DNA from: Daedaleopsis sinensis
Taxonomy: Eukaryota; Basidiomycota; Agaricomycetes; Polyporales; Polyporaceae
Assembly (NCBI GenBank): GCA_033807695.1
Contig: CM066310.1
Location: 1,364,001-1,428,000 of the forward strand
Length of the DNA stretch: 64,000 bases
Direction of reading: 5' to 3'
Part shown: positions 46,640 to 57,852 of the stretch, piece after piece
Numbering within the stretch: position 1 is the stretch's first letter
How the letters are laid out: each line of letters begins with the position of its first letter
Notes under the pieces: generated by a model
What the model was told of the DNA's origin: nothing
Databases searched by the model: none
What the model saw: the letters and a program-made list of their open reading frames with translations, nothing else
Made by a program: the position numbers and the translations under genes

Positions 46640-47821
46640 ATGGCCCTCAAGAAGTATCGCAAGCTGCTGCCTATCGTCGTCGTCTGCAAGAAGGATGAGG
46701 ATGCCCATGCCATCAACTCGCTCAACAGCAGCATCTTCAAGAACATCAAGGACACCGACCACGCTCGCATGGCCGAGGCCTTCAAACATCTCGACGACAT
46801 CCTCCCTCAGTACGATAGCTTCCATTGCATACGTTTCGGGGAGCAGACGGGCATCTGGGTGGACTGGTACTGGTAAGTCTGCCAATCACTGCTACCAGTC
46901 CTCTTCCTTCACACCACGCAGGCCGGATCTCATGAAATACACCTCCAACTTCGACGGTGCGGTATACCAAGGGTTCACGACCATTGGAAAGGCCCTCGCG
47001 TACATGATCGACAAGGAGCCGTACGCCAGCCAGAGCCAGAGGCCGTCGCAGAAGGTGGCCTCGGGAACTGTCGGCTCGGACTCGAACTCCTTCGCGCAGT
47101 CTGCTCCCGGCCACGCTGCCGTCGCCGCCCCTTCGCGTGGTACCCCAGCATCGGCCAACGTCAGGCCCACTCGCCCTGTCTCCTCCACCATTCCCCGCAC
47201 CCCTGATATGGCTAGCAGCCCGCGCACTTCGAAGACCCCCGGGCCGTTTGCTCCTGGGCTCGATAAGGTGCGTCATTGCTGAGTGCTCTGAGCGTACAGA
47301 ACCTGACCATGTCCGTTCTATAGGGCAAGTCTCGCCAGGCCGATCCCGTCACTCAGGCCCGGGCATTCGCGTCCGCCACGGCTGTCCCCATGGGACATCC
47401 GCCGCGCTCATCTCGACTCCTTCCTACGCCGCCCAGCACTGTAGGCCATCCTTACGTTTCGTACATAGCTTACAGCTGACGGATTGGACTCATAGTCGCG
47501 CAGATGATGATAGAGTCGCTACCGGCGGAAACACGGCTCGCGCGCGCGTACATCCGTCCGCCGCCTTCGCTCGACCTCGAGCCCGAGAGCCACGAAGGCC
47601 CGCCTCTACCCCGCCTGCCAATCACGTTCGGTCAGTGGGCAGATGAGTGGCTGGCAGATCGCGAGATCAACCACGACTTGTACTTGCGCATTCTGCAGGT
47701 CTATCTCTACAGCGGCACGGCGCGTGCCTTCAGTTACGTCATGGCCACTGAGCTGAACTGGGATCGCCAGGATGCCGAGGAGTTGTGGGGGCTCATCTAC
47801 ATGCCCGGAGTCGACAACTAA
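46640..47821 (+). CDS. KDZ-element protein with viroplasmin/RNase H1 N-terminal-like domain
   Basis: Inferred exons 46640-46872, 46922-47267, 47324-47440 and 47504-47821 give 337 residues in one frame, with introns of 49-63 nt. Residues of about 60-108 (GIWVDWYW ... FDGAVYQGFTTIGKALAYM) follow the pattern of the small domain shared by caulimovirus viroplasmin and eukaryotic RNase H1 N-termini, which in RNase H1 binds RNA/DNA hybrids. The middle is Ser/Pro/Thr-rich and looks disordered. The C-terminus (ITFGQWADEWLADREINHD and on) is folded-looking but unknown to me. No RNase H catalytic domain follows, so a binding role is more likely than a nuclease. An ATG at 46517 in the same unspliced frame is an alternative start, but splicing the GTAAGT intron there breaks the frame. 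Confidence 0.65.
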
Positions 47822-48071
47822 TGTTCGTTAGTGCGTGCTGTATCTTTTGTATATCTGTTTGTATCAATGCAATGTATTTCGTCGTGTCGTTACGTTCCTG
47901 TGTGCGTCAACACTGTCACGATCACGTGCACGCGCGTTGTTGACAGTTGAAAGTCGATATCCACCCACGCTCGTCCCTACATCGAAATTCAAAGCTTCAG
48001 AAGCCGTCTCCTTCTCATCACTGTCACACCACACATCGCTGTGCGCCCACATCGCTTTTTCTTGCTGAACC
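47822..48071. other. Short intergenic stretch before the third KDZ gene
   Basis: Holds the presumed 3' end of the second gene and the 5' region of the third. No further gene seen. Confidence 0.4.
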
Positions 48072-50315
48072 ATGCCTGTCATGAACGAGTCTGGAGTCCT
48101 CAAGCTCCCCAACCATGCGCACAAAGCTGGTTCTGCGCGCGTCTCCAACCCCTCGCGTCCTCGCAAGAAGCCCATCAAGCCCTCGGCCGAGGAGCTCGCA
48201 AGGAAGAAGCAGGTGCGAGACGAGTACAACGAGAGACTTGGCACCGCTCTGGAAGAGGGTGAAGACGACGTTATCAAGATCGTCGAGAGCCTGCACGCGC
48301 GGTTCCCGGAACACACCGCGCAGTACTACCTTCGATACCTGATGCATAAAGTCAAGATGCCGACCGGCGAGGGAAGGTCGATAACCGACCACAACGCGTT
48401 TCTCAGCCTGGTCGCCGAAGAGCGCGCGACAGGTGAGCCCTTCGAATCTCGCGCGCCATGCTCGTCGCGCCGCCTGCCTGCCGCCTCTATAGTCTAACAT
48501 TGCTGACTGTGTTTTCATCTGCAGCAACTGTAGACGGCGACGACGGGTCCGATCGCCCCCGCGTAACGGCGCTCGCGAAGGACCCTGAGGTCAAGGCGCG
48601 GTGGGAGGCGATGTCTCCCGAAGAGAGGGTCGCGTTTACCGCCGAACGGAAGGCGGAGCTCGAGGAACGGCGGAAGAACCGCCGCACTGGTAGGCGGAAT
48701 CTTCCACTAGCAGGGTTCCACGACAACAGCCGCACACTTGCCTCGATCCATCGCGAGGTACGTGCTTCGAATCTGACACGGACCCTTGTTTTGCATACTG
48801 ACAGGACTAATCTATCTAGCTTGAGAATCTGCACGAGCGCACAGGTACCGAGGTCCTGCTCATCGCGGTGCGCGGCGAACACACGGCATACAACAAGCCG
48901 TTGATCTACTATTCCGACGAAAGTCTCCGCGAGTACGTGGAAAAGCTCACCGGCCAGAGCTTGCTGGACATTGCTGTGCGCATGGAGGCACATGCCATCG
49001 GGGGATTCGAGGGTACGTTTAATCGCCGCTGACGTCTGAGATGACATGTTAACACGTTCGCACTAGCTGTGATCGACAATCAGCTCCAACGGACCCTGGC
49101 TCTCAAGGCCCAGCTCTCCAACCTCATACTTGCGAAGCTCAGTAAGTTAATTCCGCGTGCCCAACCCTCTATCAGATTCCCATCCCCGTTCCATTCACAG
49201 AAGCTGTATGTCACCGCGGCGTCGTCAAGCGCATGTATTACACAAACTTCGACGACAAGATCACCGACAAATTCGGTGTCGTCATCGACAGCTGGGTCCT
49301 CAATAAATTCGAGTGCCCCAGCGACCTCACCCATATGGAGGCCGAGCTCCTCCACAACGCATTGGAGTCTGGCACCACCCGCTTCCGCTCTCTGAGCGAC
49401 CAGGAGTGGGCAGCCTGGCGTGAACAACGCTTACGCGCTCTCGCCGCTGCAGAGAATGGAGGCGCGTCCTCCGAGGACGGCAGCACAGACGCGCCGATGT
49501 CCGGCCCATCCCCTTCCCCTGTCGCCGCCGATACTACTCCCCTGGACCCCCTGCCATTGCCGCCGACGTCACCGCTTTCGCCCCCGATTGACAACCTGTT
49601 CAACGGGGTGGATGCCACGCAGAACGCGCTCCAGGCCCCACAAGGAGAAAAGCGGCCTGCACCGTCCGAGCACGCAGACACCACGGCGTCCGCTCAGCAG
49701 GCCAAGAAAGCCCGCATTGTCCCGACCACCGTCAACTTCATTAACGCTGTCACCCCGATCGCTGGCAAGACGTTCGAAGTCCCCAAGGCAACACGCAAAA
49801 CGCGCAAGGACAAGGGGGGGAAGCGTGGGCCGCGTAAAAAGGCTGGGGTGGAAGGCGAGAATCCCGCCAGCACGCCGACTGCTAGTGGTGCCGTGCCAGC
49901 GACCACGTCAGCCCAGCCGCAACCCCGCCCCGTAGTACGTGTTCCGCCCGTCGATACCGCCGGTGCTGTCGTTTCTACCGCCGTCTCCGATTCTCCTCAC
50001 GCCGCCGCCGCTCCTGCTCCCGGCGCGATCTCTGCTCACCACGCCGCACCCGCCTATCCTCCTGCACCCGCCTATTCTCCCGCTGCCGCTTATCCTCCTG
50101 CGCCCGCTTATCCCACCGCTCCAGCTTATGTCTTTCCACCCGCCCCACCCGCCGCCGCTGGCATAGATCCCGCTGCCCCGCCGCTGGCTCCTGCCTTCAT
50201 GTTTCCCGCTGTTCCCGCTTATGCCACCACTCCCGCCGCCGCTCCCACTGCTCCCGCCTTGTCCGCTTTGCCCCGTGCTGCTCCCCTCGCTCCTGGCCCG
50301 GCGCCCGCGACTTAG
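48072..50315 (+). CDS. KDZ-element protein with HMG-box-like charged region and Pro/Ala-rich tail
   Basis: Inferred exons 48072-48432, 48525-48757, 48820-49012, 49067-49141 and 49201-50315 form one 658-residue frame. The N-terminus is Lys/Arg-rich. A central stretch (KARWEAMSPEERVAFTAER) has the W...MS.EER..F spacing seen in HMG-box helices, followed by a compact segment with RTGTEVLLIAVRGEH and a MYYTNFDDKITDKFGV block. I associate this arrangement with uncharacterised proteins that recur near mobile elements in Agaricomycetes, but cannot name a defined family. A basic cluster (KTRKDKGGKRGPRKKAG, near residue 480) could direct it to the nucleus. The last 150 residues are Pro/Ala repeats of the PPAPAYS type. 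A DNA-binding or accessory role in transposition is inference. Confidence 0.65.
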
Positions 50316-50701
50316 TTCTATATACCACCCGCACTCGAATCATGTTGTACTTAGAAGTATGTGTTTCGGCTTATTAGTATGCCGTTAATATGATCACCTT
50401 GATCATTCAACACTGGTGCTTAAGTAGCTTACTAGTGTCACACTGTTAGCAGTGGTAAGTATTGACTTGTATTGATATAAGAAGTACAGATGGTCTACTA
50501 CTAATGTCTTCCTTCCTAAGGCCTAAGTAATAGACTACTACGTGTTCTAACTTCTACCTTGCTAGAGTCAGCACCCACCGCCAAGTCCGCCACCACTGTA
50601 CATGTACTTAGGGTGACTTACTAGCACGTACGACTCCCCGACTCCCCCCTGTTCAGAAAAGCGGACGACGTGGTGACGACGTGGTATGTTGTGCTCATCA
50701 T
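50316..50701. other. AT-richer stretch between the last KDZ gene and the right TIR
   Basis: No gene recognised. It contains several ACTAGT/TACTAG-type words and probably the 3' end of the preceding transcript. Confidence 0.45.
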
Positions 50702-51406
50702 GCGCGACGCGCGCGCGCGGTGTATCGTACAGGCGGGGGACGTTGAGGTAACCGAGCGAGAGGCGGGAGGCGGGAGGCGGGAGGCGGCGGGGACGCGTTC
50801 ACCGTGCGACTAGTCTCGCCACGTGGACTTACTGTTCCCATCAAGCACAGCACATCGGCGGGTTGTTCCGGATGGATGACATCATCTCCATCACCGGCAA
50901 CTCTTTCCCCGAGCGCCGTACTTGGCGCTACCCCCCCTGCACCTCGCAAGTACTGTCCCTCGGTATTGTAGTCCTCTAATGGCTACGTTAACTACTGCAT
51001 TGTATTCGCACTGATCTATACTACAGATTTGCAAAAAGCGCGGGGCGAAACGGACCACGGGAGCGGGAGATACGCTGCTCGCTGTCCGGGACAGCGACGA
51101 CGAGGGACGGGAAGGCAAGCGCGCGGGCGGGACAGCGAGCGCAAGGCGGGAAGGCGGACGATAGCCGAGGGGAGGGCGCTGATATCAACGCCAGCGTCGG
51201 CACGCGTGGCGGCAGCGGGAACGTCGGAGAAACCACCGGGAAGGGGGCATTGATGCCGGGAGGACACCTTCCCTAGGAGGGAATACGTTATTTATTGGAA
51301 CTGCTATTGGCAGTAAGGGGCTGATGGAACAACCAAGGATCATAACCTTGCCGTACCCCCCCCACTATGGCAAGGTTATGATCCTTGATAGTCGTGATGA
51401 TCAGGT
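50702..51406 (-). repeat. Right terminal inverted repeat of the KDZ element (705 bp)
   Basis: Reverse complement of 41289-41993 with two substitutions noticed. The open frames it contains on either strand mirror those in the left arm and match nothing known. Confidence 0.9.
51334..51387 (-). repeat. Subterminal hairpin, right end
   Basis: Mirror copy of the 19-bp inverted repeat at 41308-41361, here around a run of eight C. Confidence 0.8.
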
Positions 51407-51416
51407 GCGCCCGCGC
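51407..51416. repeat. Target-site direct repeat, right (GCGCCCGCGC)
   Basis: Second copy of the ten bases at 41279-41288. The unit sequence continues directly from it. Confidence 0.75.
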
Positions 51417-53256
51417 CGCGCGGGGCGTTGTTGTGCACGGCCGATTGCTACCCACCTGCGACGACAAGACACGGTGAGTCGACTGCTCAGCATCTCGCGC
51501 ATATATGCGCTCACCTCGTCTGCCGGACGCTCAAGCATCCCCTCGAGCATGTCGCCTGTCCCGCGCGGACTGTCGAATACCGGTAGTCTTCGCGTACGCC
51601 TCAGTCCAGACAGGTACGCACCTTCGACACGTGGGCCGGCGCTCCCTCAGGCTCCTCCTCCGCGGCATGCTCCTTAAACCCTACGTCAGTCTCAACGGGT
51701 ACTCGTCTGGTGGCCGGACTGCGCCACGTAAGCCCCGCTACCGACTCGAATTGTCAGTCGCCGGCCATATCGCTGCACAGATGCCGTTCGAAGGTGCGTA
51801 TCGATTTCGATCAGTCCCCGACCGTCTCGCACAGCACAACGCCGCGACGCGCTCGCCCGCCGTGCACAATGTGCGAAAGCGCCGCCGGGGCTGGCCACAG
51901 GGGGCGTGCACAAATCAAGCCTTGAACGGTGCGGGAACGCACTGTCAGCAAGCGACATACGGCTCAAACATAAGTACGGCTCAAACTTACCTTTCTCCGA
52001 CGACGACGCCCAGAGCCCTCCTCATCCGCCCCATCTCCCTCCTCATCCGAGACCTGCGGGCGACGAGCGACGAGGCGTCCGAGTCTCGCCCGCGCCCCGT
52101 GGCTCGTCGCGAGCCCCGAATCCGAAGCTTCGAGCCGAAAGTGCGACCGCGCGTCGCCGCCACGCAGTCCGAGTCGGCGGGTGCGTGTGCGTGTGCCCCC
52201 CCGGGCGCGCGTCACGCATGAACTGTCGGCTGTCGGACGAAGGTCAGCGAGGAGTAATCGCGCTCCAGGTAAGCATGCACATGGTTCGAACGCACCGTGG
52301 ACTGTAGTGACTTCTCCGGGCATCCGAGACGACGATGAGCGTGAGGAGCGAGCGGCCCGGTTGGAACTTGGAAGACGCGGCTGGGTCAGCTGCAGGATAC
52401 GCGCACAAAGACAGGATAGACGTCTGCGACTCACCGTGCTAGAATGTGCCGCGGATGATCGCATCCCGGGGTGCCAGGTGCCGTCTCGCGCGACCGCTTT
52501 GCCAGTGCGCACCGTGCTGGGCTTCAAGCTGGTTACTAGGCGCCGCCGACGAGCGAGAGTGCGGAACGATCCACGCGGCCTGCTCGCAGCTGCGGCAGCG
52601 TACGCAGGCCGCTGCTCGTGCGGACGACGGGGCCGGCAGAGTTGCTCTCGTCCAACGACGTCCCCGGGCCGCGCACCTTCCACGTCCGAGCCATCCGTCT
52701 CGAGGCCTGCAACAATCGCCCACGATCAGCTCTGCGGGGACGAGAAGGGCGAGTAGCTCGACTCACCAGCTGCCAGTGATGGTGATGGTGATGGTGAAGG
52801 TTGAAGGTGAAGCCCTGGGAGATGGCCCGCCGACGAGATGGCGACGGCGAGAACGGGTGAGAGATTGGGGCGGGGGCAGGGCGGGGCGGGGCAGGGCGAG
52901 CGGCCAGACCCACCGCTCCCCAAACCATTTTGTTGCTCCGAGAGGTGGGTCTCCGCCGCCGTCTCGAGTCTATGAAACACACGGCAATGCGCAATGTGTG
53001 ACACGCGCCCATCAAGAAGTTCCTCAGCCGAGGAGCACACAGCGTCCTCCGTTCCTCCGCCGGAGTCCCTCTCTCCCTCCTCAGGCCTCAAGTCCTGCGC
53101 CATAGCCTCTGCACACGTATTTCTGTACAGGCCATATCTAGAGCTGCGATGGATGTGCATGCCCAAATCGATGAATGCACGCCTGTTCCTCTCAGCTAAA
53201 CCCTGAAGTTCACGGCGTGTGGGCGAGCTATTCTAAGAATGGCAAGTCACCGCCGG
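51417..53256. other. Unit 5 GC-rich segment between the two insertions
   Basis: Homologous to 10960-12835 of unit 2, with a G-rich tract near 52867-52900 and a GGTGAT tract near 52778. No supportable gene. Interrupted at 53256/53257 by the small element. Confidence 0.65.
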
Positions 53257-53274
53257 CATCAGCATTATCGCACA
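53257..53274 (+). repeat. Left TIR of the small element
   Basis: 18 bp, exact reverse complement of 54605-54622. CTTAC-rich sequence follows on the inside. Confidence 0.85.
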
Positions 53275-54604
53275 TGAGCTTAGAGATCTTACGGATGTTA
53301 CATAAGGTCTGTAAGGAGCGTAACTTGTAACTTCAGTCACCTTACATCAGTTATGTACCTTTGCTGATGCAAGATCATTGATCTTACACTGGCTGCTAAG
53401 TTCCGTAAGATGACTAGATAAGTTCCTCAATAAGTTGTAGTGGTCCTACTGGTACCACGGGTTCACACTCGGATACATATACGAGGATGTCATATGGGTG
53501 TATATTGGATGATGTACTATGTATACATGTGCTATACAGATCCCTCTACTACGCCGACATCCTGCAGCCCCTTCTCCATAGTGACATACCCGAACCACAT
53601 CGTACTGGGGCCTGCCGTCGTGCACAGGCTGTGGCTGCTCATGGACACGAGAGACGGATACAGGTGTCCCACTGCTGAGGACACGGTCTCTTCAGCTTGG
53701 GCTAGACGCATGCAATAAGCAACTAGCGGCGGCTATGACACAACAACGACACGTACGTATGGGTGCCATGCTGGCCATTAGCAGAAGGAGACCTATCGGT
53801 GGCTGGGACGGGAGCTGTCAAAGATGAGACATGCACATGGGGCTCGTTGATGCGCATCTTGATGGGGGGCCCCTGAGGTTGATCCACCCGGCGTGGGGTC
53901 TGGCGGAAAGCGCGGCGGCCTTGGAAAGCGGAGGGATGTAGCTTAAGGGATGATATTACACAAGGTACAGCAATATAGGGCTTACCTGTCACCAGCATGG
54001 CATACATATCCCCATCCCAAACCTATAGCACGTAAACACTGGTCCCCCAGCAGCAGTAGCAAGCACATAGCGGTAGAAAGCATAACGAGAGCGCCCTAGC
54101 AAGAGGCCAGCGGTTACAAGAAGAGCCCAAGTTTTCTCATAGCAGTTAGCCCAGGAGAGACCAGCCCTGCGAGAGCAAGCACGAGTGTGAAAATACAGCT
54201 CGAGAGACAGCCTAGAGAGTAGACAGCAGAGGGTACTAGGATGACAAGACGGGCAGACAAACGATCAACAAAAAACGCAAAGTCGAACATCGGGAATTGC
54301 CGGACATCTTTAGGGCAAGCTGGGACTCACTAGACGCCGATAGAGCCTACTAGTACTCCCGCCGGCCCTGGGTACTAGGTGCGAGGACATCAATGCATCA
54401 TCGTAGTACTCTGTCAATCCTTGCTACCGAGCCTGAGATATATCTTCGGACACTTACTCTTTAGTATACACAGAATATCCGGGTTGGTGCTACAAGCGCT
54501 ACTCTGCAGTCAACACCATAAGATCAATAAGTTGAGTAAGATGCCAGTAAGACAATTTCCCTAAGTTATAACATCCCTCGTAAGCTGTAAGAGTCGTAAG
54601 ATAT

Positions 54605-54622
54605 TGTGCGATAATGCTGATG
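54605..54622 (-). repeat. Right TIR of the small element
   Basis: 18 bp, exact reverse complement of 53257-53274. GTAAG words lie just inside, from about 54536. Confidence 0.85.
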
Positions 54623-56716
54623 GGAACCATTTAACCTTCGGGCGGAAGGCACGGCCGTTTCCGCAGAACTATCCTGCTCAGGTACAGCATAGCATTCCCA
54701 GTCCGCCCCGGGGACTCGACACAGGTCTCCGTCGCTGCTCGTCCACTATGCCAGTGTATATTCATGCCTCTCCAGTGCGTCCTGCACGACTCTGAGAGGT
54801 CCTCGTCCCGCAGGACAAATGTGCGACCGGGTTGCTCAACCGCTGACGACACCGCAGCGGCCAGTGCAGGAGGCTGGGATCACAGACGGAATGCAGGGAA
54901 GATGTCGTCGGTAAAGAGAGCAAAGAGTAATGTCGTCATATCAGCTATATTTGTCCCCGAACCCTCGACACGCTTCCTCCCGTGACGGAGGATCACTCAG
55001 GCTCCATGCTCGCACTCATCCTAGAGACATGCTCTGAGTCTGTAATATGTTTGCATGTGCACCACGACCTCCGAGTCGCACACCATACTGTATAGAGCAC
55101 TCAGAACGTGCAGACAGAGGAGGAGCGAGGGCGGCAGATCATGGCTTCAAGGGTCCAGTCCATGGCGGGTGATAGGAACACAGCGGGTGATAGGAACACG
55201 GCGAAGCCAATGTGGGCGCTGCAGCGGACTTCTCGAGCGACCGGGACATCGGCATGTTACTTTGACGTACAAGGCAGCCTCGGGGTCCCGACTGTCTGGA
55301 AACAGTGTCGGAACTCAGACGTCTGGCACAGGAGTGGGATAAGGAGTATCTACTGAACATGAGAGCTACTAGTAGTGCTACTGTCGGAACATTGAGGTGT
55401 GTAGTACACCTAGTATGGGTACATCAAGGGTGGTGAGATCATAGTACAATGTTGTTGTAGGCACCTTGAGCTGGGTAGTATACTATGAACCTCAATTTAC
55501 ATGCTACTAGCGTGCTTGACAGAGTCGATTCACGACTTGCATGACTCGGAGTGACAGAGAGGAAGACAGTGGCATTCGAGTTGTTCTTTAGATATGAGAG
55601 GCTACTGGCACGTACCAGGTTCCTTCTAGATCGAGTAGATGCTCACAATGACCGGAGACGGTAGACCTAGTAGAGTGGGTGGACCACTGTGGTGGCCAGA
55701 TGCTGAGCTTGCGGATGGACGTCGCCAATGATCATTCCGACTCGCCGTGACGCAGCATGTACATGCCATAGAGATTCCACCGAGTCACAGATGCAGATGA
55801 GTCTGCCGATTTGCCAGTGGTCGAGAGTTGCGTTGAGATAAGGCTCCTGAGGGCTCTGAGTGAAAGCGCAAAGCGATACATCCCAGAGAGAGGCACAGAG
55901 AGCTATTGAGCAGGCTACCAGGCAGGAGGGATGAGAACGTGGGATGAGACGAGGTCCGTACGCCGGCCGATACCGAACGGAGAAGCGTGGCGGCGTTCTC
56001 GGGCAGACTTAGCGCTCTTGGGAACTACTCCCCGCAAACACTTTGCGCACCAATTCTCGAGTTCAGGAGATCATGTACATGGTAGAGAGCTGTGAGATCT
56101 GTAAGCACACTGCCTACACTCTCTCACTTGAGCTTTATCTGATGACAAGCACCTGAGCACGAACTAAGCTGTCCGGCCGCAGAATTTCGCCTTTAACTAC
56201 CCATCACGACATGCTTGGTGGCTACTAAAACATGTGGTGCGCGACGGGTGAGCGTATGACTGCAGTGTTGTCATAGCTCAGACACCTTACTCATGTCAGA
56301 CTTGCTCCCAGACCACCAGATCCTGGAATAACACACGGAGATCCGGAATCTGCACGACGGCTACCCGACCTTCTCCTCCTGCCCCGCCGATGCCAACTTA
56401 CGACTGGAAGTGCCACAAAAACGGCACGGCCAGGTACACAGCGCCCATAATGCGGCGTGAGAACAGCGCTGGGGCCTACGCGAGAGTTCTGGCACCAGCA
56501 CGAACATTCGACGCTGTTTCAGCCAGCAGAGGATACCCACACGAACCTCTGTGCCGTCTGGCGGCGGGTCGCTGTCGCACTCTGGTTGGCTCGCTGGCTG
56601 ACACTTGTTCGCTTGCGCGCAGACCTGTACCCAGTCCCGGCACATCTGCAGGCTGCCCCGACGACGTACTCTGGGGGACTGGGGTGAGAACGGGTGCACG
56701 GGCCATCGGGATGGGG
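54623..56716. other. Unit 5 spacer upstream of the spliced unit
   Basis: Homologous to 12838-14907 of unit 2. It includes two copies of the 18-bp GGTGATAGGAACAC repeat near 55164-55200. No gene seen. Confidence 0.65.
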
Positions 56717-56722
56717 TATAAG
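56717..56722 (+). promoter_or_regulatory. TATA box of the plus-strand spliced unit (unit 5)
   Basis: TATAAG in the conserved GGGGTATAAGTACC context, with a CTCC-rich tract downstream. Confidence 0.55.
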
Positions 56723-56746
56723 TACCCTCGGGACCTCGCTGCATGC

Positions 56747-57638
56747 ACCGCAGCATCCTCTCTCTCGAGTCCCTCCCTCCCTCCATCCGTTCTCCCCCTC
56801 CTCTTTCTCTCAGATCTCCGGATACACGCTGCGCTCTGCTTCTGGCTGTCGACGATGCTGCGCATCACAAGTAGCACGCATGCAAGGTGAGCAGGCTACG
56901 TATCCGTTTCGTCGATTCATTCTGTCGTGCTTCTCGCTCACCCCGCATTCCGATCCCATCTTCCCCATTCAGGTACCACACCTCGGAGTTCCTTACACGT
57001 ACGGCCGCTTCGGTCTGATGACCGAGACTGGGTTGCTGCTATCGGTGAGCTACTATCTGTGTTCATCACTCTGTATCAGACTGCTCACCGGTCTCTTGAA
57101 TCTGGAGCAGGCTATGTCTCGGACGCCATATCGCAGAGTACGTCATTCTCACTTTTCCGACACATTTTCGTGTACTGACATTTGTCTCCCCTTGTGTGCT
57201 TGATTAGACTCAAGTCACCGCAGCCACAAATATGCGCACACGCGCTGGATGTGCGTGCAAGGTACGTGATCTGAGCTACTTCGCATAGATATTCACCTGC
57301 TCATCTCTGTTTCTTACTTCAGATCGATCTCGACTAGCTCGACGACCGTGACAGCGTCAGACTCGATTGCTGGCACACGTACGGCACTGCGAGCAGGTAC
57401 GCGAGGATGTTGTATACTGTTGGGGGTTATGCGAAGCTGACTGACCATACATACATGACTCTTTAGATCTACGGATAGTACCGACCACCGGTGTGTGACG
57501 TGCTCAGCTCAGACTCGCATACTTACCTGGTGCGTGGTTCGTGTCCGGTCTCACTACACACTACTGACCTCAGCCGTCTCAGCTCGATGTCGGGGAGTGC
57601 TGACCATAGATTAGTTAGATAAGTACATACATAGTTAG
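56747..57638 (+). ncRNA. Putative spliced transcript without long ORF (unit 5)
   Basis: Same intron series as in the other units. The fourth exon is shortened (the hairpin half ATGTGGCTG is deleted), yet the short frame from the second-exon ATG still crosses the introns and ends after ...GCACKIDLD, about 41 codons. Coding status is undecided. Confidence 0.35.
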
Positions 57639-57852
57639 CGGACCCGTTCCTACCCGTTCAGCCCAGGGCGCCGCGCCGCGCTGGACCTCGCGCCTGTCTC
57701 AACAAGGAGGCTGGCGGCGTCCTCGGAGTCAGTGCCTCAGAGTCGACCTTCGGCCTGTTTCGTCGGGACGCCTCGGGCGAAGCGTCCTTGAGTGAGAACG
57801 CGCCGTTCGAGTCCATGGACGAGTCGCGACGACGTGTCCCTCACCCCAGACA

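Larger units (their letters stand above)
41289..51406 (+). mobile_element. KDZ-type DNA transposon with three genes (10,118 bp)
   Basis: Bounded by ACCTGATCATCACG... and its reverse complement, with long terminal inverted repeats and a 10-bp direct repeat outside. It carries a KDZ transposase and two further genes, all on the plus strand. It is absent from the same site in units 1-4 and 6, so it entered unit 5 separately. The nearly identical ends suggest recent insertion. KDZ (Kyakuja-Dileera-Zisupton) elements are known to be expanded in Agaricomycetes; no TET/JBP gene, a known companion, was found in this one. Confidence 0.9.
53257..54622. mobile_element. Small TIR element without recognisable transposase (1366 bp)
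   Basis: Present only in unit 5; the other units run CCGCCGG(A/G)ACATTT straight across this site. The ends are a perfect 18-bp inverted repeat, CATCAGCATTATCGCACA (53257-53274 and 54605-54622). Inside both ends GTAAG/CTTAC words recur many times, as subterminal transposase-binding sites often do. The only direct repeat I can defend at the junction is GG, so the superfamily is open. The longest frame (92 codons from 53440) resembles nothing known, so I take it as non-autonomous. Confidence 0.75.

Noticed and set aside
41289..51406. Possible TET/JBP oxygenase companion gene of the KDZ element
   Set aside because: Known from other fungal KDZ loci, but neither cargo protein shows the expected HxD...H iron-binding pattern in a suitable context.
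53440..53718. 92-codon frame inside the small TIR element
   Set aside because: Too short for a transposase, no catalytic motif visible, unremarkable composition.
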